Assembly: GCA_963675955.2 (NCBI GenBank)
Contig: CAXXVR010000002.1
Location: 62,001-126,000 of the forward strand
DNA: 64,000 nt
Origin: Desulfocicer sp963675955
GTDB taxonomy: Bacteria; Desulfobacterota; Desulfobacteria; Desulfobacterales; Desulfobacteraceae
Reading direction: 5' to 3'
Part shown: piece by piece, positions 23,247-31,860 of the stretch
Position numbering within the stretch: position 1 is the first letter of the stretch
Layout: each line of letters opens with the position of its first letter
Made by a program: the position numbers and the translations under genes
The notes under the pieces: generated by a model
What the model was told of the DNA's origin: nothing
Database searches by the model: none
The model's input: only the letters and a program-made list of their open reading frames with translations

Positions 23247-25199
23247 TTATGGGAATTGAATTTCCATGACAACGGGCAGATGATCCGATGCAAAAACCGT
23301 ATCCCCTTTCTGGACTCCGGCCTGAGTCAGCTGTTCGTCCGTGAAATTGAGGGTGTTCAACACAAAACCCCGCACAGAGGGAAGCGCACTGTCCGTATAA
23401 TAAAAGCGGTCATAGCGGATATCTGGATTTTTTGTGGAACCCGGCCAGGTGTTGATTTTGCCCGTATGGGGATCTTTGGGAAGCAGATCTGTTAAGTCTG
23501 AATTGTCCCAGTCCGGCTTTATATCCGGTCCAAACAGGGATTCATTGTTGATATTTCCTGTGATAAAAGTGGTTTCAGGGCCAGACTTCCCGACAAAGTT
23601 GAAATCCCCGGCCAGGATAATGGGGGTCTGCAGGGGCAGAGAAATTTGTCCTCCCATTGTCTTTGCATCCCGCACCCGGGCCATGGCGGCATCTGCAGTG
23701 CGCTGGCGCTGGGCCAGGAATTCTTTGGAATCACAGCATTGCAGATGAAACCCCATAAGATAGATGTCCGTGGAAAATTCTTCCCGGGGCAGATTTACCA
23801 GGGCAGCGGTGATGCCCCTGATATCCGATGATGGCAGCGTATCCTGGGAGGTGAGCGTAAGGGGATACCGTGATGCGATCATGGTTTGATAAATTCCGGA
23901 TTTCATGCCCCCGAAAATATACCAGGTTCCTCCGAGGATACTCTCCAGTCGACCGGGTAATAGAAAGGCCATGGTGCTGGTGAATTCCTGAAAAATGAGG
24001 ATGTCCGGGGAAACATGGGCAAATATTCTTGCAAAGGTATCATCCAACCGGGAATTGGCCATGAAATTACCACCGACATTGTAGGTCATCAGGCGGATGG
24101 TCCCGGGAAATCCGGAATGTAAGGTCCGTTTGGAGGAAATCTGTTTCTTTGGAGGAACAGAGGCAGAGGACGCCTTGATACTGGAGAGATTTCCGGGCTG
24201 ACAGACATAAATGGTGGCATCACTTAAAAGATACAGTTCATGGCTTACAGGATTGAATTTAAGGTCGTAACGGCTGGTGGCATTTTCTGTGTCCGGGTCG
24301 AGACGACGAACAGCCCGGGCATTGGCCGGATCTATGGGAATGTTATTGAGGATGGCATCTTTTAGTGCCCCATGGGTGATAATGGCGGCAAAGTTGACAT
24401 CCTTTCCCTCCGCAAAGGCATCGCTTCCCCCCACGTGAAGATTTCCCTGATCATCAAATCCCAGGGAAGATGCGGATAAAATATCCAAAATAACCTGTCC
24501 CTGGGTTTCAAAGTCCAGTGGGGTGTGCGATGTCATGGCCGATTGCCACAGGCTCCGGGGAAAGTATTTGACGGTTCCCGTGCCGCTGGGTCCTGTGGTT
24601 TTGAAACCATTCCCGGTAAACAGATTTCCCTGGCTGTCAAAGGCAATACCAGCCGGAGCACCGCCGATGTTCCGGATGAGAATTTCCGGTTTTGGAGTCT
24701 TATTTTCAACATTTATAAAGGAGACCTGGCTGGGTTCCCCGAATTGTCCATGGGTAATGGCCAGTGTGGTGTTATCGGCCCATTGGGCATCAAAGTGGGG
24801 TATGGTAAACCAGTGTCCTGACCGGTCGGCCATGTTGAAAATGCCTGTTTTGCCTTTACCGTCTCCCACGGCAAACCGACTGCCATCGGGGGACACCTTG
24901 AAAAATGAGGCTCCAAAGGGACTGGCCTTCAGCCCGGAAAGGGTGCCCATATTATTAAAAACCCGGCTACCCGGTCCCGTTTCCATGAAGATGTCATTGC
25001 GGGAAACACCCATTAACCGCCCGTCAGGAAGCACATCGAAGATAAATGCAGGACCGGGCATGGAAAAATGAGACTGCAGAACATATGACGCCATGGGGGG
25101 GGACCACGGGGCCATTTCATGGGGTATTTTTCTGCCGCAGCCCATTAAGACCACACTGCAGGCAAAAATAGATATATAAAACAATCCGATTTTTTTCAT
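23247..25199 (-). CDS. Lipoprotein with beta-propeller-like and endonuclease/exonuclease/phosphatase domains
   Basis: 650 residues. A lipoprotein signal (lipobox LMGC, Cys at about 21) predicts an anchored envelope protein. Residues 35-340 look like an SMP-30/NHL-type propeller, with repeated blade phrases such as GIAFDSQGNLFTGNGF and SLGFDDQGNLHVGGSD. Residues 370-650 are an endonuclease/exonuclease/phosphatase domain with all core motifs: LMTYNVGG, ILIFQE, GFHLQ, ILAGDFNF, RYDRFYY and FASDHLPVV. That fold hydrolyses phosphodiesters (nucleases, sphingomyelinases, inositol phosphatases). An extracellular nuclease or phospholipase role is likely; the pairing with a propeller is unusual. It stands alone between repeats. 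Confidence 0.75.
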   Translation of the reverse strand: MKKIGLFYISIFACSVVLMGCGRKIPHEMAPWSPPMASYVLQSHFSMPGPAFIFDVLPDGRLMGVSRNDIFMETGPGSRVFNNMGTLSGLKASPFGASFFKVSPDGSRFAVGDGKGKTGIFNMADRSGHWFTIPHFDAQWADNTTLAITHGQFGEPSQVSFINVENKTPKPEILIRNIGGAPAGIAFDSQGNLFTGNGFKTTGPSGTGTVKYFPRSLWQSAMTSHTPLDFETQGQVILDILSASSLGFDDQGNLHVGGSDAFAEGKDVNFAAIITHGALKDAILNNIPIDPANARAVRRLDPDTENATSRYDLKFNPVSHELYLLSDATIYVCQPGNLSSIKASSASVPPKKQISSKRTLHSGFPGTIRLMTYNVGGNFMANSRLDDTFARIFAHVSPDILIFQEFTSTMAFLLPGRLESILGGTWYIFGGMKSGIYQTMIASRYPLTLTSQDTLPSSDIRGITAALVNLPREEFSTDIYLMGFHLQCCDSKEFLAQRQRTADAAMARVRDAKTMGGQISLPLQTPIILAGDFNFVGKSGPETTFITGNINNESLFGPDIKPDWDNSDLTDLLPKDPHTGKINTWPGSTKNPDIRYDRFYYTDSALPSVRGFVLNTLNFTDEQLTQAGVQKGDTVFASDHLPVVMEIQFP

Positions 25200-25299
25200 A
25201 AACCAAGCCTTTGAATACCTTTTTCAGTTTCAGATCAAGTACACATTGGCTGGTTATATTATAAAATTAAAAATTTTTCCAATCATTCCCTTTTTGGAG

Positions 25300-25366
25300 T
25301 TTGGTCATAAGGTGGGCCATTCATCTCAATTGGCGGTCCAACGGGGTGGCCCATCTTGTGACCACG
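25300..25366. repeat. Dispersed palindrome D, copy 2
   Basis: Left arm TTTGGTCATAAGGTGGGCCA (25300-25319) pairs with right arm GTGGCCCATCTTGTGACCAC (25346-25365). A 26-base centre includes CCAACGGGGT, the word that begins repeat C elsewhere. It lies in the 246-base gap between the lipoprotein gene and the end of the TRAP permease gene. Confidence 0.7.
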
Positions 25367-25445
25367 CCTCCTTTTTGATTGGTTGATGTCATTGCGCCCA
25401 ATCTGTCCTGTATCTTTTGGAGCCATGAAGAAGCCGCCGGGGTGT

Positions 25446-27524
25446 TCATTCCCATTTGGGTGCATTCCCATTTTCCCGGGGCATCCGGGGTTTCTGTAAC
25501 AGATAAAGGATGCCGAAAACAACCAGGGCAACGGGATAGATATAATAACGCTGGTCATGGTGCAATCCCACCAGGGAGGCAATGGCATCGGGGCGCATGG
25601 CACAGATGGTGACACTTAAAAACAATGGGATTTCCCATATTTTATTTTTTGCCAGAAACCATCCCTGTGTGGCTGAGGCAAAGGCAAAATTGCCCACGCA
25701 GGCCATGAAAAAAATTAAAAGACCCTGGGGCCATGACGAAATTTCATGCAGTATAAGATCTGAATTAAAAATAAACATGAACGGCAGAATGGCAGTTCTG
25801 ATATCATACATGAACCCTTGAAGTCCCGTGGCAATGGGCGGTGATTTGGCAATGGCCGCCGCTGCATAGGCTGCAAGGCCCACAGGCGGTGTATCATCTG
25901 CCAGGATACCGAAATAAAAACAGAAAAGATGGGCCGACATCAGCGGTACAAACCACTCCTGGTAACCGGCAATGGCGACAATGGCAGGGGCAGTTAAAGA
26001 GGCCATGACAATGTAGGTTGCCGTTGTGGGAAGTCCCATGCCAATGATCAGACTTGCAAAGGCCGTTATGATGAGCATGATGTAAATATTGCCCATGGAG
26101 ATGACATCAATGATTTCCGTGATCAGTCCCCCCAGTCCCAGGGCTACCACACCCACGATGATCCCGGCCGCCGCCGTTGCCAGTGCCACGGACACCATGT
26201 TCCTTGCCCCCGAGGCCAGGGCGGCAAAGATGTTATTGATAGCCTGCTGTATGGCGGGCATCATGGGCTTTTTGGTCAGGTATGCCTTAAGAGGTTCTTG
26301 AAAAAGCATTATCAACGCCATGACCCAGATGGCATGGAATGCCGCAAGTTCAGGGGAATGCCGTACCACCACCAGCTCATAGAGCAGAAGTGCAATGGGC
26401 AGCATGAAATGCAGGCCTGCAACCAGGGTTTTTAAAAAGGAGGGCAGTTCCTCCCGTGGCATGCCCTTTAAACCCAGTTTGGACGCTTCAATGTGGGTGA
26501 TGTAAAAAAGAGCTGCATAGGAGGCAAAGGCCGGAATGGCAGCAGCTTTGATCACTTCCACATAGGGAACATTGACATACTCTGCAATGATAAAAGCGGC
26601 GGCTCCCATGATGGGGGGAGCCAGTTGGCCGTCGGTGCTTGCAGCCACTTCAATGGCCGCTGCCTTGGTGGGGGGATATCCCACTTTTTTCATCATGGGG
26701 ATGGTGAAAGTACCGGTGGTGACAATGTTGGCGATACTGGAACCCGATACCATGCCGGTGAGTCCGCTGCCAAGCACAGCAGCCTTGGCAGGTCCCCCTT
26801 TGAATCCACCCAGAAGACTTAAGGCCAGCTGAATAAAATAATGACCGGCCCCGGCCTTGTCCAGCATGGCACCAAACAGAACAAAGAGAAACACAATGGT
26901 GGCGGAAACATCCAGGGGAATGCCATAGATGCCTTCGGTGGACATGGTCATCTGGCCCACAAAGCGATTTAAGGAGGTTCCCTTAAAGGCGATGAGGTCG
27001 GGCATGTAGGGTCCGAAAAAGGCATACACGCAAAAACATATGGCAATGACGGGAAGGGCCGGGCCTATAACCCGTCGGGCCGCCTCTAAAAGCATGATTG
27101 TCAGCGCGATGCCCACAACGATATCGCGTTGAATCGGTGCCCCATATCTAAGGGTGATGCCTTCAAAATCAAGGACAATGTAAAGGGCGGCAAGGCATGC
27201 CGTAATGGCAGTGAGGTAATCAAACAACGGGATTTTGCGGGTGGCGGACAAAAATCGCAATCCCAGTCTTTTTTTCCTGAAAACAGGATAATTCAAAAAA
27301 ACGATCAGCAGGGCAAATCCCAGATGAATGGCCCGGATATAGGTGGAGTCAAGGATGAGCCAGCTGGCGATGGACAGTTGAAACAGGCTCCAGGCGACGG
27401 CGATGGTGGGGATGACCCATTTTTCAATACCTTTGGGTCTTCTGGTGATACCCTCCTCTTTTTCGGCCATTCTTCTGGCCAGTTTCAGACCTTCTTCTTT
27501 TTCCTTAATATCAATATCGTTCAT
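25446..27524 (-). CDS. TRAP transporter fused permease (DctQ-DctM type)
   Basis: 692 residues with about sixteen hydrophobic helices: a four-helix DctQ-like part (about 40-150) fused to a large DctM-like part, the standard form for TAXI-type TRAP systems. Typical DctM phrases are visible: GSGLTGMVSGSSIANIVTTG, MGAAAFIIAEY and IIGMGLPTTATYIV. These carriers use an ion gradient and a binding protein to import organic acids. The start is placed at MNDIDIKEKEEG (27524), which follows GGAAG; ATG 27539 and 27578 are upstream alternatives. The adjacent upstream gene encodes the TAXI binding protein. Confidence 0.93.
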   Translation of the reverse strand: MNDIDIKEKEEGLKLARRMAEKEEGITRRPKGIEKWVIPTIAVAWSLFQLSIASWLILDSTYIRAIHLGFALLIVFLNYPVFRKKRLGLRFLSATRKIPLFDYLTAITACLAALYIVLDFEGITLRYGAPIQRDIVVGIALTIMLLEAARRVIGPALPVIAICFCVYAFFGPYMPDLIAFKGTSLNRFVGQMTMSTEGIYGIPLDVSATIVFLFVLFGAMLDKAGAGHYFIQLALSLLGGFKGGPAKAAVLGSGLTGMVSGSSIANIVTTGTFTIPMMKKVGYPPTKAAAIEVAASTDGQLAPPIMGAAAFIIAEYVNVPYVEVIKAAAIPAFASYAALFYITHIEASKLGLKGMPREELPSFLKTLVAGLHFMLPIALLLYELVVVRHSPELAAFHAIWVMALIMLFQEPLKAYLTKKPMMPAIQQAINNIFAALASGARNMVSVALATAAAGIIVGVVALGLGGLITEIIDVISMGNIYIMLIITAFASLIIGMGLPTTATYIVMASLTAPAIVAIAGYQEWFVPLMSAHLFCFYFGILADDTPPVGLAAYAAAAIAKSPPIATGLQGFMYDIRTAILPFMFIFNSDLILHEISSWPQGLLIFFMACVGNFAFASATQGWFLAKNKIWEIPLFLSVTICAMRPDAIASLVGLHHDQRYYIYPVALVVFGILYLLQKPRMPRENGNAPKWE

Positions 27525-27597
27525 ATTTTTTTCTTCCATCCGGCAGTTGTACCCCAATGAAATGAGGCCAACTGCCATGGTGGTTTTTATGAATATG

Positions 27598-28581
27598 TTA
27601 TTTCAGACCGACCTCTTTGTAATACTTCATGGCACCCGGGTGAAGGGGTGCAGAAAGCCCCGTCAGCATGGCCTCTTTGGTGAGCCCTGTATAGGCGGGG
27701 TGCAGTTTTGTAAAGGTTTCAAAATTCTCAAAAACCTCTTTGGTGATGGCATAAACCACATCATCGGAAACAGTGGATGATGTTACAAAGGTTGCTTTGA
27801 CGCCGAAGGTGGGAACGGATATTTCTTTGTTGGCAGCCCCTGGATAGTTTTTCATCAACGTGGCTGCTTTGGCATAATAAGGATATTTTTCAAGCAGCTT
27901 TTCAACGTTTAAAATGGGGATAAACTTAACCTTGCGCACACCGGAAGTGGCCTCTTTGTAGTATCCTGAAGGATGTCCCACTGTGTAGAACGCCGCATCA
28001 ATTCTGCCGTCCTGGATCAGACCTGGGGCTTCGGCGGCTTTAAGGCTTTCTGCATGGAAATCTGTTTCCCAGTTCAGGCCGTTGGCGGTTAGGGCGTCAA
28101 TGGCATTTTGACGCTGCCCAGAACCAATGTTTCCAAGATTTACACGTTTGCCTTTCAGGTCTGCAAAGCTGTTTATATTGGCATCCACAGCGGCAATGAG
28201 GTCCACGGTTTCTGCATGGATGGAAAACACCGCCCGCAGATTTTTCTGGGGGCCTTTTTCTTTCCAGTCGGCAATGCCCTTTACTGCCTGGTACTGGCGA
28301 TCGGATTGGGCAATACCAAAGTCAAGATCCCCCGAGAGGATTGAGTTTATGTTAAAAACAGATCCGCCGGTGGACTCCACAGTGCATCTGATACCATACT
28401 CTTTTCTTTTTTTGTTAACGATTTTGGCTATGGCACCGCCGGTGGGATAATATACACCGGTGATGCCACCGGTGCCTATGGTGACAAAGGTAGTCTTTGC
28501 CTGGGTTTCGGTGATGCCGGTTCCCAGGGAAATTGTCACTGCAAACAAAACCGCAGAGATTAACAGTAATGCTTTTTTCAT
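27598..28581 (-). CDS. TAXI-family TRAP transporter solute-binding protein
   Basis: 327 residues from ATG 28581, directly after AGGAGG; a longer frame to 28635 only reads a repeat. A signal peptide (MKKALLLISAVLFAVTISLG, cleavage near TQA/KT) exports it to the periplasm. The mature part starts FVTIGTGGITGVYYPTGGAI, the TAXI family hallmark, with GSGQR and the second-lobe PTFGVKATFVTSS later on. TAXI proteins bind glutamate or other carboxylates. It partners the fused permease 73 bases downstream. With the neighbouring acyl-CoA synthetase the imported acid could be activated at once. Confidence 0.92.
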   Translation of the reverse strand: MKKALLLISAVLFAVTISLGTGITETQAKTTFVTIGTGGITGVYYPTGGAIAKIVNKKRKEYGIRCTVESTGGSVFNINSILSGDLDFGIAQSDRQYQAVKGIADWKEKGPQKNLRAVFSIHAETVDLIAAVDANINSFADLKGKRVNLGNIGSGQRQNAIDALTANGLNWETDFHAESLKAAEAPGLIQDGRIDAAFYTVGHPSGYYKEATSGVRKVKFIPILNVEKLLEKYPYYAKAATLMKNYPGAANKEISVPTFGVKATFVTSSTVSDDVVYAITKEVFENFETFTKLHPAYTGLTKEAMLTGLSAPLHPGAMKYYKEVGLK

Positions 28582-28603
28582 TTTGACCTCCTGTTTAAAG
28601 GTT

Positions 28604-28788
28604 AGGGCTTGATCATAACATGGGTCACCCGTCATAAGGGCGTCAGATTTTATTTATTTACCATTTATGATAATTCCGGTCACTGAAATATATGGATACA
28701 ACCCCGGAATAACGGTAAATCAGTAATTTCTGACTCCCTAAGTATTGGCTGATCCCTTCCCAGAATGGCTGATGTTGTTATCAAGCCC
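28604..28788. repeat. Dispersed palindrome D, copy 3 (long centre)
   Basis: Left arm AGGGCTTGATCATAACATGG (from 28604, running into GTCACCCGTCAT) and right arm AATGGCTGATGTTGTTATCA (28764-28783, then AGCCC) are inverted. The 130-base centre is AT-rich and codes nothing. It sits between the acyl-CoA synthetase and TAXI genes and may separate their transcripts. Confidence 0.6.
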
Positions 28789-28798
28789 AAGGGTTAAT

Positions 28799-30988
28799 TC
28801 AGGTGGCAGGTTTAACTTCGGCCACCGTGGGGTAAGTCAATGGAATTTTTGATTGTTTTAAAATAATTCTGGCATCCACCACATCCAGTCCTTTTTCATG
28901 GAGAATGACCGGGTTTAGATCCATTTCTTCTATTTCCGGATAAGCTTCAATGAGTTCGGAACACATGGATATCAGTTTTTTTAAGGATTTTTTATCGTAG
29001 CCCTTTTGCCCCCGGACACCGTCTAGAAGTACGGCTGAGCGGGTGTCTTCTATCATTTTCTTACATGAGGTGGGGGACACGGGCAGCACCCAGAAGGTTA
29101 CATCTTTCATGATTTCCACCATGATACCCCCAAGACCGTACATGATAACGGGGCCGAACTGTTCGTCAATCTTGGTGCCTATGATTATTTCAAGACCTTT
29201 CTGGGCCATGGGAGTTACAAGTATCCCCCGTATATCGGCACCGAGGCGATATTTTTCTGCATTGTCCATGATGTCCCGGAAGGCATTTTTTACCTCTTCT
29301 TCGGATTTGAGGTTCAATTTTACGCCGCAGGCATCACTTTTATGGAGAATATCCGGTGAAACGATTTTCATCACCACCTTGCCCGGTATCCGACGTGCGA
29401 TATCCCATGCCTCTGTTTCTGTTTTTGCAACATGTCCCACAGATGTGGGTGCCCCATGGAGTTTAATCAGTCGTTTTGCCTCGTTTTCCAGGAGGGCCGT
29501 TCTGCCCTCTTTCAGGGCATTGGCAATGATCTGCTGCCCGGTTTTTTTGGCTTTGGAATGCCAGTTTAATTCAAAACTGGTGATGGCATGGTAGGATTTT
29601 AAATAATTACCATATTTACACAGGCAGGCCACACATTTACAGGATATGTCCAGAGAATCGTGTACAGGAATATTATAGTGGCGCAGGAGGTCCAGGGCAT
29701 GGGAGTCGTAGGCACTGTAAAGAGAATGGACAATGATGGGTTTTTTCTTTTTTTTCACCATGACTCCCAGCTGGTGTGCCGCGGCCTCTTCGCCGATGGC
29801 AAGGCTTTCTTCAAAGCGGATGCCGTATCCGCCAAAAAGGCCCACAATGAGTAGGCCTCCCACATTGGGATCATTTAAAATGATTCTGGCGCAATCGGCA
29901 AACAGACTGGGATCTGAGTCGGTGCCGCCTGCCACATCCACAGGATTAACCACCGATGCGGCTTCGGGCAGGATGGCCCGCAGTCGGTTCATTGTGTGAT
30001 CGGTGAGTTCCGGCAGATCAATACCGTAATCTGACAACAGATCTGCCCCGATGGTGGCATGACCACCGCCGTCGGCAAGAATGGCAATGGCGTTATTTTT
30101 AATGGCAGGTTGACTGGCCAGGGTGTTGGCTACGGGAAAGAGCTCATCGGAATTTTCAATGACGATTATGCCAGCCCGCTCATAGGCAGGTTTTGCCACC
30201 TCATTCATTCCGGCCAGGGACCCGGTGTGGGAGCCGGCGGATTTTTTTCCGCTGGCGGATCTGCCGCTCTTTAAGAGAATAATCGGTTTGTGAATGCTTG
30301 TTTTATGGGCTTCCTGGAGAAATTTTCGCCCTTCACTCATGCCCTCAACATACATGAGAATGGCTTTGGTTGCCGGATCATTGCGGAAAAATTCAAGGTA
30401 TTCATGGAACTTGATATCCGATTCATTGCCCACCCCCACATAGTAGGTGAATCCTTCATGTTTTCGTACAGTTGCTTCGGTGATCAGGGTCAGTGCCATG
30501 TTACCACTCTGGCATACCAGGGCGATTTTCCCGCCGGGAACATTGGGAATGCCCGCAAGATTCATATGGGTTTTAAGATTGATGATACCGGAGGTATTCG
30601 GGCCGATCAATCTGACACCGGTTTCCCTGGCGGTTTTTACCATTTTTTCTTCCAGAGCCCTGCCTTTATCGCCAAGCTCCCGAAAACCGCCGGCGATGAT
30701 CACGGCCCCTGCCACGTTTTTCTCCCCGCACTGTTTTAAGATATCGGGAATGGTGCGGGCCGGGGTGGTAATCAGAGCCAGATCAACGGGTCCATCAATC
30801 TCTGTGACGCTTTTATAACATTTGAGACCGGAAATCATGTCTTCTTTGGGATTTATGGGATAAATTTCGCCTTCAAAGCCTTCCCGTTGAAGGGTTTTAA
30901 TGGCCTGGAATCCCCTTTTGGTTTTATTCTTGGAAGCACCGACGATGGCAACGGATTTGGCGTTGAGTACATTGTCAAGCATATGCAT
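28799..30988 (-). CDS. ADP-forming acyl-CoA synthetase, fused alpha-beta
   Basis: 729 residues of the NDP-forming acyl-CoA synthetase family. It makes acyl-CoA from an organic acid, ATP and CoA with reversible ADP formation, or ATP in the reverse direction. Domain order: a CoA-binding Rossmann domain (SVAIVGASKNKTKRG), a ligase-CoA domain with the phospho-His loop SHTGSLAG (about residue 255), then an ATP-grasp domain (KRLIKLHGAPTS to VILHEKGLDVVDAR). Start MHML at 30988, or Met 3. It lies between the enoyl-CoA hydratase and the TAXI/TRAP genes and probably activates the imported acid. The exact acid is unknown. Confidence 0.9.
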   Translation of the reverse strand: MHMLDNVLNAKSVAIVGASKNKTKRGFQAIKTLQREGFEGEIYPINPKEDMISGLKCYKSVTEIDGPVDLALITTPARTIPDILKQCGEKNVAGAVIIAGGFRELGDKGRALEEKMVKTARETGVRLIGPNTSGIINLKTHMNLAGIPNVPGGKIALVCQSGNMALTLITEATVRKHEGFTYYVGVGNESDIKFHEYLEFFRNDPATKAILMYVEGMSEGRKFLQEAHKTSIHKPIILLKSGRSASGKKSAGSHTGSLAGMNEVAKPAYERAGIIVIENSDELFPVANTLASQPAIKNNAIAILADGGGHATIGADLLSDYGIDLPELTDHTMNRLRAILPEAASVVNPVDVAGGTDSDPSLFADCARIILNDPNVGGLLIVGLFGGYGIRFEESLAIGEEAAAHQLGVMVKKKKKPIIVHSLYSAYDSHALDLLRHYNIPVHDSLDISCKCVACLCKYGNYLKSYHAITSFELNWHSKAKKTGQQIIANALKEGRTALLENEAKRLIKLHGAPTSVGHVAKTETEAWDIARRIPGKVVMKIVSPDILHKSDACGVKLNLKSEEEVKNAFRDIMDNAEKYRLGADIRGILVTPMAQKGLEIIIGTKIDEQFGPVIMYGLGGIMVEIMKDVTFWVLPVSPTSCKKMIEDTRSAVLLDGVRGQKGYDKKSLKKLISMCSELIEAYPEIEEMDLNPVILHEKGLDVVDARIILKQSKIPLTYPTVAEVKPAT

Positions 30989-31017
30989 GTCCTTTTTTCG
31001 TGATGGTTCACGTTTTT

Positions 31018-31065
31018 AGGCCTTGGTCATAACATCGGCCAGCCATCATAATTGATGGGCCAGGG
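31018..31065. repeat. Dispersed palindrome D, half copy
   Basis: GGCCTTGGTCATAACATCGG followed by CCAGCCATCATAATTGATGG matches the left half of repeat D. There is no clear right arm. It lies in the 104-base gap between the enoyl-CoA hydratase and acyl-CoA synthetase genes. Confidence 0.5.
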
Positions 31066-31092
31066 TTTGCAGGCGGATTTTAGTGCTGCCCC

Positions 31093-31860
31093 TTAATCTT
31101 TTTTGCGTTGTTCAAAATTTTCCAATGATTGATTTCGTTCCCGGGTGGAAACGCAGGCCAGGCAGGCTTCCACCTCGTAATCCATGAGGGCCTCAAGGCT
31201 GGTTTCTCCCTGGGCCATGAGAAAGCCTTTTTTAATTAACTTCAGGGAAAATGCTGAATTGGCAACAATTTTTGTGGCCATGTTAAAGGCCTCATTCATC
31301 AGGTCTTCGGGATTAACGGATTTGTTCACAAGACCGATCCTTGCGGCCTCTTCACCGGTGATATTTTCGGCGGTGAAAAGAAGTTCCCGGGCCTTTCCCG
31401 GTCCCACCAGATCCTGCACCAGTCGGAAGGCACCGCCGGTCACCGAAGATGTCACCCGGGCTTCGGGTGATCCGATGAGGGCATCCTTTGCTGCGATGCG
31501 GATATCGCAAGCCAGGGCCAGCTCGTATCCGGACCCCAGTGCATACCCGTTGATGGCGGCAATGGTGGGCTTTTCAAATCGGATGATTTTCCGGGAGGCC
31601 TCCTGGAGGGATTCCAGGTAGATTCTGTAATCTGCAATGCTTCTGTCTTTGGAATCCTTTAGATCGGCTCCAGTGGAAAAGGCACGACCTTCCCCGGTAA
31701 AGACAAGTGCCTTCACCGCCTTGTCCTGCCGGGCAGCTTCCAGCACCTCCAGCATTTCCAGCCAGAGTTGCCGGTTCATGGCATTGAGTACCCGGGGTCT
31801 GTTTAGTTTGATGACTCCGATGTTTTCTTTTTTTTCATAAATGATGCACGTGTGGTTCAT
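31093..31860 (-). CDS. Enoyl-CoA hydratase/isomerase family protein
   Basis: 255 residues of the crotonase fold. The oxyanion-hole segments are AFSTGADLKD (about 60) and INGYALGSGYELALACDIR (about 105-122). The Glu pair of hydratases is only partly conserved: GSGYELAL keeps one Glu, while the second region reads SVTGGAFRLVQD without the usual Pro-Glu, so isomerase, hydrolase or another crotonase activity is possible. Its ATG overlaps the stop of the upstream hybrid kinase gene by four bases, an unusual coupling between a signalling gene and a catabolic enzyme. Confidence 0.85.
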   Translation of the reverse strand: MNHTCIIYEKKENIGVIKLNRPRVLNAMNRQLWLEMLEVLEAARQDKAVKALVFTGEGRAFSTGADLKDSKDRSIADYRIYLESLQEASRKIIRFEKPTIAAINGYALGSGYELALACDIRIAAKDALIGSPEARVTSSVTGGAFRLVQDLVGPGKARELLFTAENITGEEAARIGLVNKSVNPEDLMNEAFNMATKIVANSAFSLKLIKKGFLMAQGETSLEALMDYEVEACLACVSTRERNQSLENFEQRKKD

